This document shows, piece after piece, positions 28,248-38,927 of a stretch of 64,000 nucleotides of DNA (positions within the stretch are counted from its first letter, which is position 1; each line of letters begins with the position of its first letter). Below the pieces are notes generated by a model. The model was given only the letters and a program-made list of their open reading frames with translations. It did no database searches and was not told the DNA's origin. Source of the stretch: Parvibaculum sp. (GTDB taxonomy: Bacteria > Pseudomonadota > Alphaproteobacteria > Parvibaculales > Parvibaculaceae); contig NZ_JAUSBV010000010.1 in assembly GCF_030651915.1 (NCBI RefSeq), positions 124,001-188,000 on the forward strand. The letters are read 5' to 3'. The translations under genes were made by a program, and so were the position numbers.

Positions 28248-29081
28248 ATGGCGACGACGATGCAAGGCGGGATGCCCGCCGCGATGGAAGGCCGCCGCTT
28301 TGAATTGCGGACCTTCATTCTTGTGTCGATCCTTATTCACGCGCTGCTCTTTTTTGTGATGCTTCTGACAGTTGGCGGCATTTTCGGCGGACCGGGTCCG
28401 GGTGGCGGCGATTCCGTGACTTTCCAGCTCTCGGCCGGTTTCGCCAATGATCGCTTTGCAGCGCCGCCAGAGCCTGTTGCCGAACCCGAGGTTCCGAAAC
28501 CCGAACCTGTGGCCGTGCCGGCGCCAAAGCCGGAAGCGCCGCCGCGACGGTCCGAGGAAGCACCACCTCCGGAGGAAGAGGTCGAGGAAGTCGTCAATGT
28601 CGCGCAGGCCGGCGGCGGGGTCGATACCGGCCAGGCACTTGGCGCTGGCGGCGATGCATCCGAAACCGTGCTTAATCGCCAGGGCAATTCACTTTCAGCC
28701 GGACAAATCCGGGCGCAGGTTGTCGGTAAGACATTTCACCTCGAAATGGGGCGGCTCGACCAGCAGGGTACCAACCGCCTGTTCAATACCGTGATTCAAC
28801 TGAATGCCGACGGCACAACCAATTTGACGCTGACCCAGTATTTTCACCGCATGTATCATTCGCAGGGCTCCGGCTCGCGCAGCCGTAGCGGACGCGGCAC
28901 GTGGTGGATCGAAGGCAACCAATGGTGTCACAGTTCGAGCGAGATCCAGTATGGCACCAGCGATTGCTACGACATGACGATGGACGGCAATATCGTCCGG
29001 CTCTACTACGCACCCTGCACCGGCCGTTCTTCGCAGCTTTGCCGGACCGGGCGTATCGCCGCCGAAGGCGAAATTCGCTGA
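28248..29081 (+). CDS. TonB-like transducer with an unrecognised cysteine-rich C-terminal domain
   Basis: A 277-residue protein. A TonB-like N-terminus has one membrane helix (about 22-45). A Pro/Glu/Ala-rich stretch (about 70-118), like the TonB spacer, and a Gly-rich linker follow. The last 120 residues do not read as the TonB C-terminal fold: no YP..A...G.V motif is seen. Instead there are four Cys (227, 240, 257, 265) in WWIEGNQWCHSS, DCYDM, PCTG and LCRTG, resembling exported beta domains with disulfides. It is the end of the ExbB-ExbD-ExbD operon. Its role is unknown. Confidence 0.7.
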   Translation: MATTMQGGMPAAMEGRRFELRTFILVSILIHALLFFVMLLTVGGIFGGPGPGGGDSVTFQLSAGFANDRFAAPPEPVAEPEVPKPEPVAVPAPKPEAPPRRSEEAPPPEEEVEEVVNVAQAGGGVDTGQALGAGGDASETVLNRQGNSLSAGQIRAQVVGKTFHLEMGRLDQQGTNRLFNTVIQLNADGTTNLTLTQYFHRMYHSQGSGSRSRSGRGTWWIEGNQWCHSSSEIQYGTSDCYDMTMDGNIVRLYYAPCTGRSSQLCRTGRIAAEGEIR

Positions 29082-29145
29082 CACTTCTTTGTGCTTTATC
29101 ACCCGAGCCTGTTACATAGGCGGGCAACCAAGCGGGAGAAAAAGA

Positions 29146-30015
29146 TTGGGCAGCGTCGCATTTCTTGGCCTCGGCGTGATGGGCTATCCGATGGCGGGCC
29201 ACCTGAAGAAGGCCGGCCACGAGGTCACCGTTTACAATCGCACAGCGGAAAGAGCCGAACGCTGGATCACGCAGCATGGCGGCGCGCGGGCGGCGACGCC
29301 ACGCGAGGCGGCGGCGGGGGCGGAGATTGTGTTTGCCTGTGTCGGCAATGACGACGATTTGCGCGAGGTGACATGCGGGTCCGACGGTGCCTTTGGCGGC
29401 ATGGGACGAGATACGATTTTCGTCGATCACACGACGGCCTCGGCGACGATCGCGCGCGAGCTTCACGCGCTGGCGGCGGCGAAGGGGATCGGCTTTGTCG
29501 ACGCGCCGGTTTCGGGCGGGCAGGCGGGCGCCGAAAACGGCGCGCTGACCGTGATGGCGGGCGGCGACGCGGCCGACTTCGCGAAGGCTGAGCCCGCGAT
29601 CGCCGCCTATGCGCGGATGGCGCGGCTGATGGGACCGAGCGGGGCCGGGCAACTCACCAAGATGGTCAACCAGATTTGCATTGCAGGGCTCGTGGAAGGC
29701 CTTTCCGAAGGTATCCACTTCGCGAGGCGCGCGGGCCTCGACGCTGCCGCCGTTATCGAGGTGATCTCGAAGGGCGCGGCGCAGAGCTGGCAGATGGAAA
29801 ATCGTTACAAGACGATGATAGAGGGAAAATTCGACCACGGGTTTGCGGTCGACTGGATGCGCAAGGATCTCGCCATCTGTCTTGACGAGGCGCGCAAGAA
29901 CGGCGCGCATCTGCCGGTGACGGCAACGGTTGACCAGTTTTATTCAGAGGTGCAGGCGATGGGCGGCAAGCGTTGGGATACGTCGAGCCTGATTGCGCGC
30001 CTGGAGCGGAAATGA
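29146..30015 (+). CDS. NAD(P)-dependent beta-hydroxyacid dehydrogenase family oxidoreductase
   Basis: A 289-residue protein of the 3-hydroxyisobutyrate dehydrogenase-like family. The Rossmann loop is FLGLGVMGYPMAGHL, followed by DAPVSGGQAGAENGALTVMAGG and the catalytic Lys in GQLTKMVNQI. The TTG at 29146 is the likely start: GGGAGA lies about 8 bases before it. A second family member (mmsB) at 35079 sits in a valine-catabolism cluster, so this copy probably acts on another substrate. It overlaps the ornithine decarboxylase start (ATGA). Confidence 0.83.
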   Translation: MGSVAFLGLGVMGYPMAGHLKKAGHEVTVYNRTAERAERWITQHGGARAATPREAAAGAEIVFACVGNDDDLREVTCGSDGAFGGMGRDTIFVDHTTASATIARELHALAAAKGIGFVDAPVSGGQAGAENGALTVMAGGDAADFAKAEPAIAAYARMARLMGPSGAGQLTKMVNQICIAGLVEGLSEGIHFARRAGLDAAAVIEVISKGAAQSWQMENRYKTMIEGKFDHGFAVDWMRKDLAICLDEARKNGAHLPVTATVDQFYSEVQAMGGKRWDTSSLIARLERK

Positions 30016-31160
30016 GCAGCGCCGCGCGCGAGCTGCGCTTTGCCTCCGTCGCCGATGTGATCGCCCGGCTCAATCCGTCCTATCCGGTGTTCTGCGTCTT
30101 TCCGGATGTGTTGCGGGCCCGGGCCCGGGAATTTGTCGACGGGTTTCCGGGCACGGTCCTTTATGCGGTCAAATGCAATCCGCACCCCTATGTCCTGAAA
30201 GCGCTATGGGAAGGCGGTGTCCGGCATTTCGACACAGCTTCGATTTTCGAGATCGCCAAAGTGACCGAGCAATTGCCGGAGGCACATTGCTATTTCAATC
30301 ACCCGGTGAAGGGGCGCGGGGCGCTGGAAGCGGCAAGCGATGTTTACGGCCTCAAGGACTATGTGGTCGACACGTTCAGTGAACTCGACAAGGTGACCGA
30401 GATCGCCGGCACCGACATTACCGTCGAAGTCCGGATTGCGACGCCGAAGGGGAGCGCCGTTTATGATCTTTCATCGAAATTCGGCGCGGCGCCCGATGAA
30501 GCGGTTGCGTTGTTGACGGAGGCGTCGCGTCGCGGCTGCCGCACGGCCATCGCTTTTCATGTCGGCAGCCAGTGTCTCGACCCCGATGCCTATCGCGTGG
30601 CGATGGAAATGTCGGCGGACGTGGCCGCGCGGGCCGGCGTCAAACTCGAATATCTCGATGTCGGTGGCGGTTTTCCGGCGGTTTACAAAAAGGAGACGCC
30701 GCCGCTATCGGCCTATTTCGACGTTATCCGGGCGGCGTATGAGAGGCTCGGTCTCGATATTCCGCTTTTCGCCGAACCGGGGCGAGCGCTGGTGGCCGAT
30801 GCCTGTTCGGTGTTGACGCAGGTGCATCTCAGGAAGGGTGACAGCCTTTATATCAATGACGGGATTTATGGATGTCTCTCCGAAGTTCGAGATGGCGACC
30901 TCGATCCGCCGGTTCGGGCGATCTCAAAGACAGGCCCGGTCGAAGGTCCCATGCAATCGTTCCGGATTTTCGGTCCGACCTGCGACAGTCTCGACGTTCT
31001 AAAACAGACTTTCGATTTGCCGGAATCCATCGGCGAGGGTGACTGGATCGAGTTCGGCCTGATGGGCGCCTATTCGATCGGCATGCAGACCGGCTTCAAC
31101 GGTTTCGTTACCGATACGATCGTGCGTATCGACGGCGCTCAAAGCGGATTCGGTTCTTAA
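30012..31160 (+). CDS. ornithine decarboxylase, fold type III PLP enzyme
   Basis: A 382-residue alanine-racemase-fold decarboxylase. The PLP lysine is Lys54 in YAVKCNPHPYVLKAL; the phosphate-binding GGGFPA, EPGRALVADA and the active-site Cys in GPTCDSLDVL are all present. The length and these motifs fit eukaryote-like ornithine (or lysine/ornithine) decarboxylase, giving putrescine for polyamine synthesis. Diaminopimelate decarboxylase is less likely because its longer motifs are absent. It is translationally coupled to the oxidoreductase upstream. Confidence 0.85.
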   Translation: MSSAARELRFASVADVIARLNPSYPVFCVFPDVLRARAREFVDGFPGTVLYAVKCNPHPYVLKALWEGGVRHFDTASIFEIAKVTEQLPEAHCYFNHPVKGRGALEAASDVYGLKDYVVDTFSELDKVTEIAGTDITVEVRIATPKGSAVYDLSSKFGAAPDEAVALLTEASRRGCRTAIAFHVGSQCLDPDAYRVAMEMSADVAARAGVKLEYLDVGGGFPAVYKKETPPLSAYFDVIRAAYERLGLDIPLFAEPGRALVADACSVLTQVHLRKGDSLYINDGIYGCLSEVRDGDLDPPVRAISKTGPVEGPMQSFRIFGPTCDSLDVLKQTFDLPESIGEGDWIEFGLMGAYSIGMQTGFNGFVTDTIVRIDGAQSGFGS

Positions 31161-31203
31161 CCAGTTTACAATTGTCCGTTCACTGATCGTTCTCAAATTA
31201 ACG

Positions 31204-31231
31204 TTGACTTTTATGTTAACGATGATAACAT
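31204..31231 (+). promoter_or_regulatory. promoter with overlapping palindrome before a TetR gene
   Basis: TTGACT (31204-31209) and TAACAT (31226-31231) are 16 bases apart and form a possible -35/-10 pair. The -10 element is also the right arm of the palindrome ATGTTA-N7-TAACAT (31213-31231), a plausible operator for autorepression by the TetR protein starting at 31277. Confidence 0.4.
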
Positions 31232-31276
31232 GTCAATTATCGAGACAAATGGAGAACGCGAGAGCAGGGGGGCGAC

Positions 31277-32778
<1,502 letters not shown>

Positions 32779-32874
32779 TTACGCTGCGGCAAGGCGGGCG
32801 TTCGTTGACAGGGTTAAGGGGGGCGATTATCACCGCTTCGACGCCTTTCGGGCGCCGTTCGGGGAGGACGAAGG

Positions 32875-34014
32875 ATGCGGTTCGAGCTGACCGAAGAACA
32901 GCAGGCATTTCAGGACGTGGCGCGCCAATTTGCGGCCGACGAACTGGCGCCATTCGCGGCCGACTGGGACCGGGACGCGTATTTTCCGGTCGAGACGATG
33001 CGCAAGGCGGCGGCGCTCGGCTTTGCCGGCATCTATGTGCGTGAGGATGTGGGCGGATCGGCGCTGACGCGGCTCGATGCCGCGCTCATATTCGAGGCGT
33101 TGTCCGAAGGCTGCACCTCCACCGCCGCATTCCTGTCGATCCATAACATGGCGTCGTGGATGATCGACCGTTTCGGCAATGATGCGCAGCGGCAGAAATG
33201 GCTGCCGAAGCTGACGCCGATGGAGCTGATCGCGAGTTACTGCCTGACCGAGCCGTCGAGCGGTTCGGATGCCGCATCGCTGAAGACGAAAGCGGTGCGC
33301 GACGGCGACCATTATGTGCTGAACGGCTCCAAGGCATTCATATCGGGTGCCGGCACCTCCGACATATATGTCTGCATGGTGCGTACCGGCGAGGCGGGGC
33401 CGAAAGGCGTATCGTGTCTTGTGGTCGAGAAGGGAACGCCAGGCCTGTCGTTTGGTGCGCCGGAGCGCAAGATGGGCTGGAACAGCCAACCGACGGCACA
33501 GGTCATTTTCGAAGACGCCCATGTGCCGGCGGCGAACCTGATCGGCGCGGAGGGCGAGGGCTTCAAGATCGCGATGATGGGGCTCGACGGCGGGCGTCTC
33601 AATATCGGCGCCTGTTCGCTCGGCACGGCGCGTGCGGCGCTGAAGCGCGCGCAGGACTATCTTGGCGAGCGCGAACAATTCGGCAAGAAGCTGTCGCAGT
33701 TTCAAGCCTTGCAGTTCAAGCTCGCCGATATGGCGACCGAACTCGAAGCAGCGCGGCTGATGATCATGCAGGCGGCGACCAAGGTTGACGCAAGGACGCC
33801 GGATGCGACGATGCATGCGGCGATGGCCAAGCGTTTTGCCACCGATGTCGGATTCAACGTCATCAACGAGGCGCTGCAGATCCATGGCGGTTATGGCTAT
33901 CTGAAGGACTTCCCGCTGGAGCGGCATTTGCGCGATGCGCGGGTACATCAGATTCTCGAAGGCACCAACGAGATCATGCGCGTCATCATTGCGCGCGAGT
34001 TATTGAAAAGCTGA
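32875..34014 (+). CDS. acyl-CoA dehydrogenase, probable isobutyryl-CoA dehydrogenase
   Basis: A 379-residue flavoprotein. FAD and substrate motifs [17 protein letters not shown] and [17 protein letters not shown]-like [14 protein letters not shown], and the catalytic Glu in [17 protein letters not shown], are present. The IBD assignment comes from context: it is followed by 3-hydroxyisobutyryl-CoA hydrolase and 3-hydroxyisobutyrate dehydrogenase genes, the valine degradation order. It would convert isobutyryl-CoA to methacrylyl-CoA and pass electrons to ETF. Confidence 0.9.
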   Translation: MRFELTEEQQAFQDVARQFAADELAPFAADWDRDAYFPVETMRKAAALGFAGIYVREDVGGSALTRLDAALIFEALSEGCTSTAAFLSIHNMASWMIDRFGNDAQRQKWLPKLTPMELIASYCLTEPSSGSDAASLKTKAVRDGDHYVLNGSKAFISGAGTSDIYVCMVRTGEAGPKGVSCLVVEKGTPGLSFGAPERKMGWNSQPTAQVIFEDAHVPAANLIGAEGEGFKIAMMGLDGGRLNIGACSLGTARAALKRAQDYLGEREQFGKKLSQFQALQFKLADMATELEAARLMIMQAATKVDARTPDATMHAAMAKRFATDVGFNVINEALQIHGGYGYLKDFPLERHLRDARVHQILEGTNEIMRVIIARELLKS

Positions 34015-34016
34015 AC

Positions 34017-35057
34017 ATGAACGGGGAAGACGAAGTCTTGTTCGAGCGGCGCGGCGTTGCCGGGATCATCACGCTCAATCGTCCGAAAGCGCTCAACGCG
34101 TTGACGCTCGGGATGGTGCGGGCGATCCATCCGCAACTGATCGCATGGGCCGACGATCCTAAAATACATTGCGTCGTCATCGAGGCGGCGGGCGACAGGG
34201 CGTTTTGTGCCGGCGGCGACATTCGCGCGCTCTACGACTGGGGACAGGCAGGCGATCCGACGGCGCTCGATTTCTGGCGCGAAGAATACAAGCTCAACGT
34301 TTGTATCAAACGCTACCGCAAGCCCTATGTTTCCTTGATGGACGGGATCAATATGGGCGGTGGTGTCGGCGTCTCGGTGCATGGCTCGCACCGCGTGGCA
34401 ACGGAGAACCTGACCTTTGCGATGCCGGAAACCGGGATCGGGCTCTTTCCGGATGTCGGGGGAACCTGGTTTCTGCCGCGCTGTCCGGGCGAGACGGGCA
34501 TGTATCTCGGACTGACCGGAACAAGGCTGAAAGCTGCCGATGCGATTTATGCCGGTATCGCGGATGCCTATGTGCCGTCGGCAAGGCTCGATACGCTGAA
34601 GGACCGGCTGGCGGGCGGCGCCGATCCGCGTGTCGCGCTGCGCGAGGTCGCCGAGGAAGAAGGGCCGGCGCCGCTGGCGTCGATGCAAAAAGAGATCGGC
34701 GCACATTTCTCGAAGGGTTCCGTTGCGGAGGTCATTTCCTCGCTACGTGCCGACGGCGGCGAGTGGGCGACGAAAACGGCCGATACGATTGAAACGAAAT
34801 CGCCGACGAGCACGCTGGTCGCGTTCCGGCAAATCCGCGAAGGCGGGGCACTCGATTTCGAAGATTGTATGAGGCTCGAATACCGGCTGATCGAGCGTTT
34901 CGTCAAAGGACATGATTTCTACGAGGGCGTGCGCGCTGTCGTGATCGACAAGGATCAGAAGCCGAAATGGAAGCCGGCGCGGCTCGCCGATATTGAAGCG
35001 GGCGATGTGGACGGATATTTTGCGCCGCTGGGCGCGGACGAGCTGACGCTTCCTTGA
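34017..35057 (+). CDS. 3-hydroxyisobutyryl-CoA hydrolase, enoyl-CoA hydratase/isomerase family
   Basis: A 346-residue protein of the crotonase fold with the longer length and the motifs of HIBCH: GDRAFCAGGDIRALYDWG, GINMGGGVGVSVHGSHR, MPETGIGLFPDVGGTWFLPR and DPKWKP-like QKPKWKPARL. It hydrolyses 3-hydroxyisobutyryl-CoA in valine breakdown. Ordinary enoyl-CoA hydratases are about 260 residues, so the extra C-terminal region favours HIBCH. It lies two bases after the acyl-CoA dehydrogenase gene. Confidence 0.9.
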   Translation: MNGEDEVLFERRGVAGIITLNRPKALNALTLGMVRAIHPQLIAWADDPKIHCVVIEAAGDRAFCAGGDIRALYDWGQAGDPTALDFWREEYKLNVCIKRYRKPYVSLMDGINMGGGVGVSVHGSHRVATENLTFAMPETGIGLFPDVGGTWFLPRCPGETGMYLGLTGTRLKAADAIYAGIADAYVPSARLDTLKDRLAGGADPRVALREVAEEEGPAPLASMQKEIGAHFSKGSVAEVISSLRADGGEWATKTADTIETKSPTSTLVAFRQIREGGALDFEDCMRLEYRLIERFVKGHDFYEGVRAVVIDKDQKPKWKPARLADIEAGDVDGYFAPLGADELTLP

Positions 35058-35078
35058 GAAGCGCCGAAGGAGGACGCG

Positions 35079-35969
35079 ATGGCGAAGATCGGATTTGTCG
35101 GGCTTGGGAATATGGGTGCGCCGATGGCGCGCAATCTCGTCAAGGCGGGGCATCAGCTCAAGGTGTTCGACCTCAGCGAGACGGCGGTGGCAGGTCTTGT
35201 CGCCGCCGGTGCGACGCAGGCGGCGACCGCCAGCGACGCGGCGCGGGGCGTCGAATTCGTCATGACGATGCTGCCGGCCGGCGAGCATGTGCGCGCGGTC
35301 TACCGCGGTGAAGGTGGGCTGATTGCGGCCGCCGACAAGGGAACGCTTTTTATCGATTCATCGACGATTGACGTGCCGTCGGCGCGCGAGGCAATTGCCG
35401 CGGCCGAAGCGGCGGGCATGCAGATGATCGACGCGCCGGTGTCGGGTGGCGTCGGCGGCGCCGAGGCGGGTACGCTGACCTTCATGGTGGGGGGTAGCGA
35501 CGATGCGTTCGGGAAGGCGAAGCCGTTGCTCGAAAAGATGGGCAAGAATATTTTTCATGCCGGCGCTGCCGGCAATGGGCAGGTCGCCAAGGTCTGCAAC
35601 AACATGATCCTCGGTATTTCGATGATCGCCGTCTCAGAAGCCTTCGTGCTGGGCGAGAAGCTTGGTCTCGATGCGCAGACGCTGTTCGACATATCGTCGA
35701 CCGCCTCCGGTCAATGCTGGTCGATGACATCCTATTGCCCGGTGCCGGGGCCCGTCCCGACATCACCGGCCAATCGCGGCTATGCGCCCGGTTTTACGGC
35801 GGCGATGATGCTGAAGGACTTGCGGCTTGCCCAGGACGCATCCAAGACAGCTCGAACGCCGACACCGCTCGGCGCACAGGCTGCGCAGCTTTATGCGTTG
35901 ATGGAGGCGGCTGGCGAAGAAAATCTCGATTTCTCCGGTGTGATCAAATTGATCCGCGGTGAAATATAG
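35079..35969 (+). CDS. mmsB: 3-hydroxyisobutyrate dehydrogenase
   Basis: An NAD-dependent enzyme that oxidises 3-hydroxyisobutyrate to methylmalonate semialdehyde. The 296-residue protein has GFVGLGNMGAPMARNLVKAGH, DAPVSGGVGGAEAGTLTFMVGG and the catalytic Lys in QVAKVCNNM. The C-terminal GYAPGFTAAMMLKDLRLAQDAS is typical of true HIBADH. It ends the three-gene valine set. The next enzyme, methylmalonate-semialdehyde dehydrogenase (mmsA), is not in this window. Confidence 0.93.
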   Translation: MAKIGFVGLGNMGAPMARNLVKAGHQLKVFDLSETAVAGLVAAGATQAATASDAARGVEFVMTMLPAGEHVRAVYRGEGGLIAAADKGTLFIDSSTIDVPSAREAIAAAEAAGMQMIDAPVSGGVGGAEAGTLTFMVGGSDDAFGKAKPLLEKMGKNIFHAGAAGNGQVAKVCNNMILGISMIAVSEAFVLGEKLGLDAQTLFDISSTASGQCWSMTSYCPVPGPVPTSPANRGYAPGFTAAMMLKDLRLAQDASKTARTPTPLGAQAAQLYALMEAAGEENLDFSGVIKLIRGEI

Positions 35970-36109
35970 TTTTAAGCATGTTTCCTTTGGACCGGCGCGG
36001 ATCGTGGCCAGTTTAAGCCCTCATTAGGGTCGTGACGAATATGGTGGGGCAGAGCGAGCCAGAAGGCGCCGCTCTGATGCTGTTTCGCGCGAGTTCAAGG
36101 GCCAAACCC

Positions 36110-36622
36110 ATGGGTATGACCAACGTCAAGACGACCGATGCCATTGCGGATCAGGAAGATTCGGGCCGGAAAGCCGCTTATCTCGAGGCGCTGACCTATG
36201 TGGAGCGTCTGCATCGTCGACTGCTCGATGTGATCAAGGATGAGCTCGACCGTATTCATGTCTCCGAGATCAACAGCGTACAGGCGCTGTTGCTGTTCAA
36301 TATCGGCGATGCCGAGATGACCGCCGGGGAACTGCGGACGCGCGGTCATTACCTTGGTTCGAATGTTTCCTACAACCTCAAGAAGCTGGTCGAGGCCGGT
36401 TACATCCATCACCAGCGCTCACGCTCTGACCGGCGTTCCGTGCGCGTCAAGTTGACCGACAGGGGCCGTGCGATTTGCGCGGCCATCAACGACGTGTACC
36501 AGAAGCATTGCGCGATGATTGTCGATGTTGGCGATATCACGCCCGACGAGCTCCGACAGGTCAACGCAACCCTCTTCAAGCTCGAACGTTTCTGGACCGA
36601 CCAGATCCGTTATCGCCTCTGA
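36110..36622 (+). CDS. ldtR: LdtR-type MarR family transcriptional regulator
   Basis: A 170-residue winged-helix regulator. The segment LEALTYVERLHRRLLDVIKDELDRI, then INSVQALLLFNIGD and GSNVSYNLKKLVEAGYIHHQRS, matches the LdtR group of Hyphomicrobiales. In Liberibacter that regulator controls an L,D-transpeptidase gene (ldtP), and one lies close by here at 37609. Open frame extends to GTG 36032; ATG 36110 or 36116 gives a family-like start. The symbol is by family and context, not by direct comparison. Confidence 0.75.
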   Translation: MGMTNVKTTDAIADQEDSGRKAAYLEALTYVERLHRRLLDVIKDELDRIHVSEINSVQALLLFNIGDAEMTAGELRTRGHYLGSNVSYNLKKLVEAGYIHHQRSRSDRRSVRVKLTDRGRAICAAINDVYQKHCAMIVDVGDITPDELRQVNATLFKLERFWTDQIRYRL

Positions 36623-36648
36623 GCCATTATTCGGTTCGACAGCTTCGG

Positions 36649-37443
36649 TTATGGCTTCCGTTTGGGCGGCAGCGGAATGAAGCCGCTCGTTCGCGCGACA
36701 TAATCGTCGTAGCCGGGGCGGGATTTCCTGAGGCCACGCTCCAGCAACGCCTTGCCGGAGACGTTGACGAGGAACCAGGTCATCAGCGCCGGGCCGAGCG
36801 CCGTCCACCAGAGCGAAGGAGTGGAAAACGCGATCACGAACAACCCCCACCAGACCAGCGCGTCGCCGAAATAGTTGGGGTGGCGCGTCCACGCCCAAAG
36901 GCCGCGATCCATCACCTTGCCCTTGTTGGCGGGATCGGCCTTGAAGGACATGAGTTGTGCATCGCCAATGCTTTCGAAGGCGAGGCCGGCCAACACCATC
37001 AGAGCGCCAATGACGTCAAACACCGTCAGATGGTCTGGCGCTTGTGCCATGATGCCGAACTGCACCGGCAGCGAGACGGCGAGCATGACGAGTGCCTGTA
37101 GGCCGAATACGACATAGAGGCTTTGCCACCAGAATGCGGAACCGCGCTTTGCGCGCATGGCGGCATAGCGCCTGTCTTCATGAGGTTCGCCGTGCCAGCG
37201 GATGAAAAGATAAAGCCCGAGGCGCAGGCCCCACAGGATCGTCAGTCCGGCGATGAGTGCCGAACGGACGCCATAGCCCGGATGGACGGCCCAAGTGACC
37301 AGCGCGATGACCGCGAAGCCGAGACCCCAGAAAATGTCGACAATGCCAGCGTCGCGCAGGGCAAGGCTGAGGGCCCAGATGGTCAGCATCAAGGCCAGAA
37401 TGACCCCGGTATTGAGCACGAAAGTTGCAATTTGATCACTCAT
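36649..37443 (-). CDS. DUF1295 / isoprenylcysteine methyltransferase-like membrane protein
   Basis: A 264-residue protein with about six membrane helices and the DUF1295 signature: LALRDAGIVDIFWGLGF near the start and GLWAWTRHPNYFGDALVWWG in the last third. A related fold occurs in steroid 5-alpha reductases and isoprenylcysteine carboxyl methyltransferases, but the reaction is not known. ATG 37443 is preferred over the longer open frame. It lies between ldtR and the divergently transcribed L,D-transpeptidase gene. Confidence 0.85.
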   Translation of the reverse strand: MSDQIATFVLNTGVILALMLTIWALSLALRDAGIVDIFWGLGFAVIALVTWAVHPGYGVRSALIAGLTILWGLRLGLYLFIRWHGEPHEDRRYAAMRAKRGSAFWWQSLYVVFGLQALVMLAVSLPVQFGIMAQAPDHLTVFDVIGALMVLAGLAFESIGDAQLMSFKADPANKGKVMDRGLWAWTRHPNYFGDALVWWGLFVIAFSTPSLWWTALGPALMTWFLVNVSGKALLERGLRKSRPGYDDYVARTSGFIPLPPKRKP

Positions 37444-37539
37444 GGCAAAGAGACTGGCCGATTCCGGCCCAAACGGCCACAAATGTTGGTGTTTGCTGCT
37501 ACATAATCTGGCGTTTCAACCGTGAGGTGGGGTGCCGAT

Positions 37540-37557
37540 TTTGGGAACTGTCCCAAA
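37540..37557. promoter_or_regulatory. palindrome upstream of the L,D-transpeptidase gene
   Basis: TTTGGGA (37540-37546) is inverted at 37551-37557 (TCCCAAA) around ACTG. It lies 52 bases before the likely TTG start of the transpeptidase. It is a candidate operator, possibly for the LdtR-like protein, but the binding motif is not known to me. Confidence 0.35.
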
Positions 37558-37608
37558 TTGGCAAGGCTGGGGCGGGACATTTCCAATCTCAACGGAGGGC
37601 ATGAAGTC

Positions 37609-38901
37609 TTGAAGTGGGTATTCGGGGCATTTGCGTCACGATTTTCATTTCGTTCGGCTGCGCTACTCGCACTGCTTGGCGTGACAGGTGGCTCGGGAAC
37701 GGCGTGGGCAGAGGCAGCCGCTCACTATGGGCAATCCGAGACCCATTGGGTCGACCCGTGGCAGGCCAACAGCGAGGTCGCGCCGGTGGCCGATCCGGTG
37801 CAGCGATCGGCCGCTCCGGTGCTTGCCGAAGACGGGCTGCTACCGCTGACCCAGGCGATCGCCATGTATCGCGAGATCGCCAGCTGGGGCGGCTGGGAGC
37901 GCGTACCGGCTGGCGAGCGGCTTGAGCCTGGCGTTCGCGATGCGCGCGTCGCGGCGGTCCGCACGCGTCTGCTGGCGGAGGGGGACATGGCGGTCTCGGA
38001 TGGCGACGCCTTTCTCTACGACCAGACCGTTTTTGAAGGTGTGAAGCGATACCAGATGCGCAACGGGCTGGAGCCTGACGGCATTGTCGGGCGCCGTACC
38101 GTGGCGGCAATGAATGTGCCGGTCCATACGCGAATCCGTCAGCTTGAACTCAATGTTCGGCGTCTCAGCGATATCATTCCGAGGCTTGAGCCGCGCTATG
38201 TGTTCGTCAACATTGCCGGTCAGGAAGTCGAAGCGGTCAATAACGGCGTCGTCGAATTTCGCGAGCGCGTCATTGTCGGAACGCAGGGACGGCAAACGCC
38301 CGAGATCAACAGCAAGATCAATTCGATTACATTCAATCCCTATTGGTATGTGCCGAAGTCGATCGCGATGGCCGATATGCTGCCGAAGATCAGGGCCAAT
38401 CCCGATTTTCTGAGGCGGCAGGGCATTCGTGTGTTGCAGGGTTGGGATGCGAATATCCGCGAACTCGACCCGCAGCAGATCGACTGGTCCAATCCACGCA
38501 TCAACGAAGCCTACTATCTGCGGCAGGATCCGGGCCCCTACAATTCGCTCGGCACAGTGAAAATCAACTTCCCGAACAACCAGGCGATCTTCCTGCACGA
38601 CACGCCGACACAGACACTGTTCGGCCGGCAAGAGCGCAATTTCAGCTCCGGTTGCGTGCGCGTCAGGAATGTGCGCGGGCTGGTAGCATGGCTGATGCAG
38701 GGCGACAATGCCGAGTGGAATAGCGGCCGCGTTGATCGGACGATTGATTCCCGGCAGTATCGCAATGCCTATCTGACGCAGACGGTACCGATCTATCTGG
38801 TATACCTGACGGCCTGGGTTGGCGATGATGGCGTCGTCAATTTCCGTGATGATGTCTATTCTCGAGATGGTAGCGTCAACACGAGTGCGCTTGAGAACTA
38901 G
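37609..38901 (+). CDS. ldtP: L,D-transpeptidase (YkuD domain) with peptidoglycan-binding domain
   Basis: A 430-residue exported enzyme that makes 3-3 cross-links in peptidoglycan or anchors proteins to it. A signal peptide spans about residues 1-33, ending in the AWAEA region. A PGBD (FEGVKRYQMRNGLEPDGIVGRRTVAAMN) sits at about 140-170 and the YkuD domain at about 200-355, with HD (FLHDTP) and catalytic Cys349 in FSSGCVRVRN. TTG 37609 is chosen because GGAGGG lies 9 bases upstream; an ATG at 37601 is out of frame. It resembles the larger YcbB-like class. Confidence 0.87.
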   Translation: MKWVFGAFASRFSFRSAALLALLGVTGGSGTAWAEAAAHYGQSETHWVDPWQANSEVAPVADPVQRSAAPVLAEDGLLPLTQAIAMYREIASWGGWERVPAGERLEPGVRDARVAAVRTRLLAEGDMAVSDGDAFLYDQTVFEGVKRYQMRNGLEPDGIVGRRTVAAMNVPVHTRIRQLELNVRRLSDIIPRLEPRYVFVNIAGQEVEAVNNGVVEFRERVIVGTQGRQTPEINSKINSITFNPYWYVPKSIAMADMLPKIRANPDFLRRQGIRVLQGWDANIRELDPQQIDWSNPRINEAYYLRQDPGPYNSLGTVKINFPNNQAIFLHDTPTQTLFGRQERNFSSGCVRVRNVRGLVAWLMQGDNAEWNSGRVDRTIDSRQYRNAYLTQTVPIYLVYLTAWVGDDGVVNFRDDVYSRDGSVNTSALEN

Positions 38902-38927
38902 AAAATAGAAAAGACGCAGGCAAGAAA

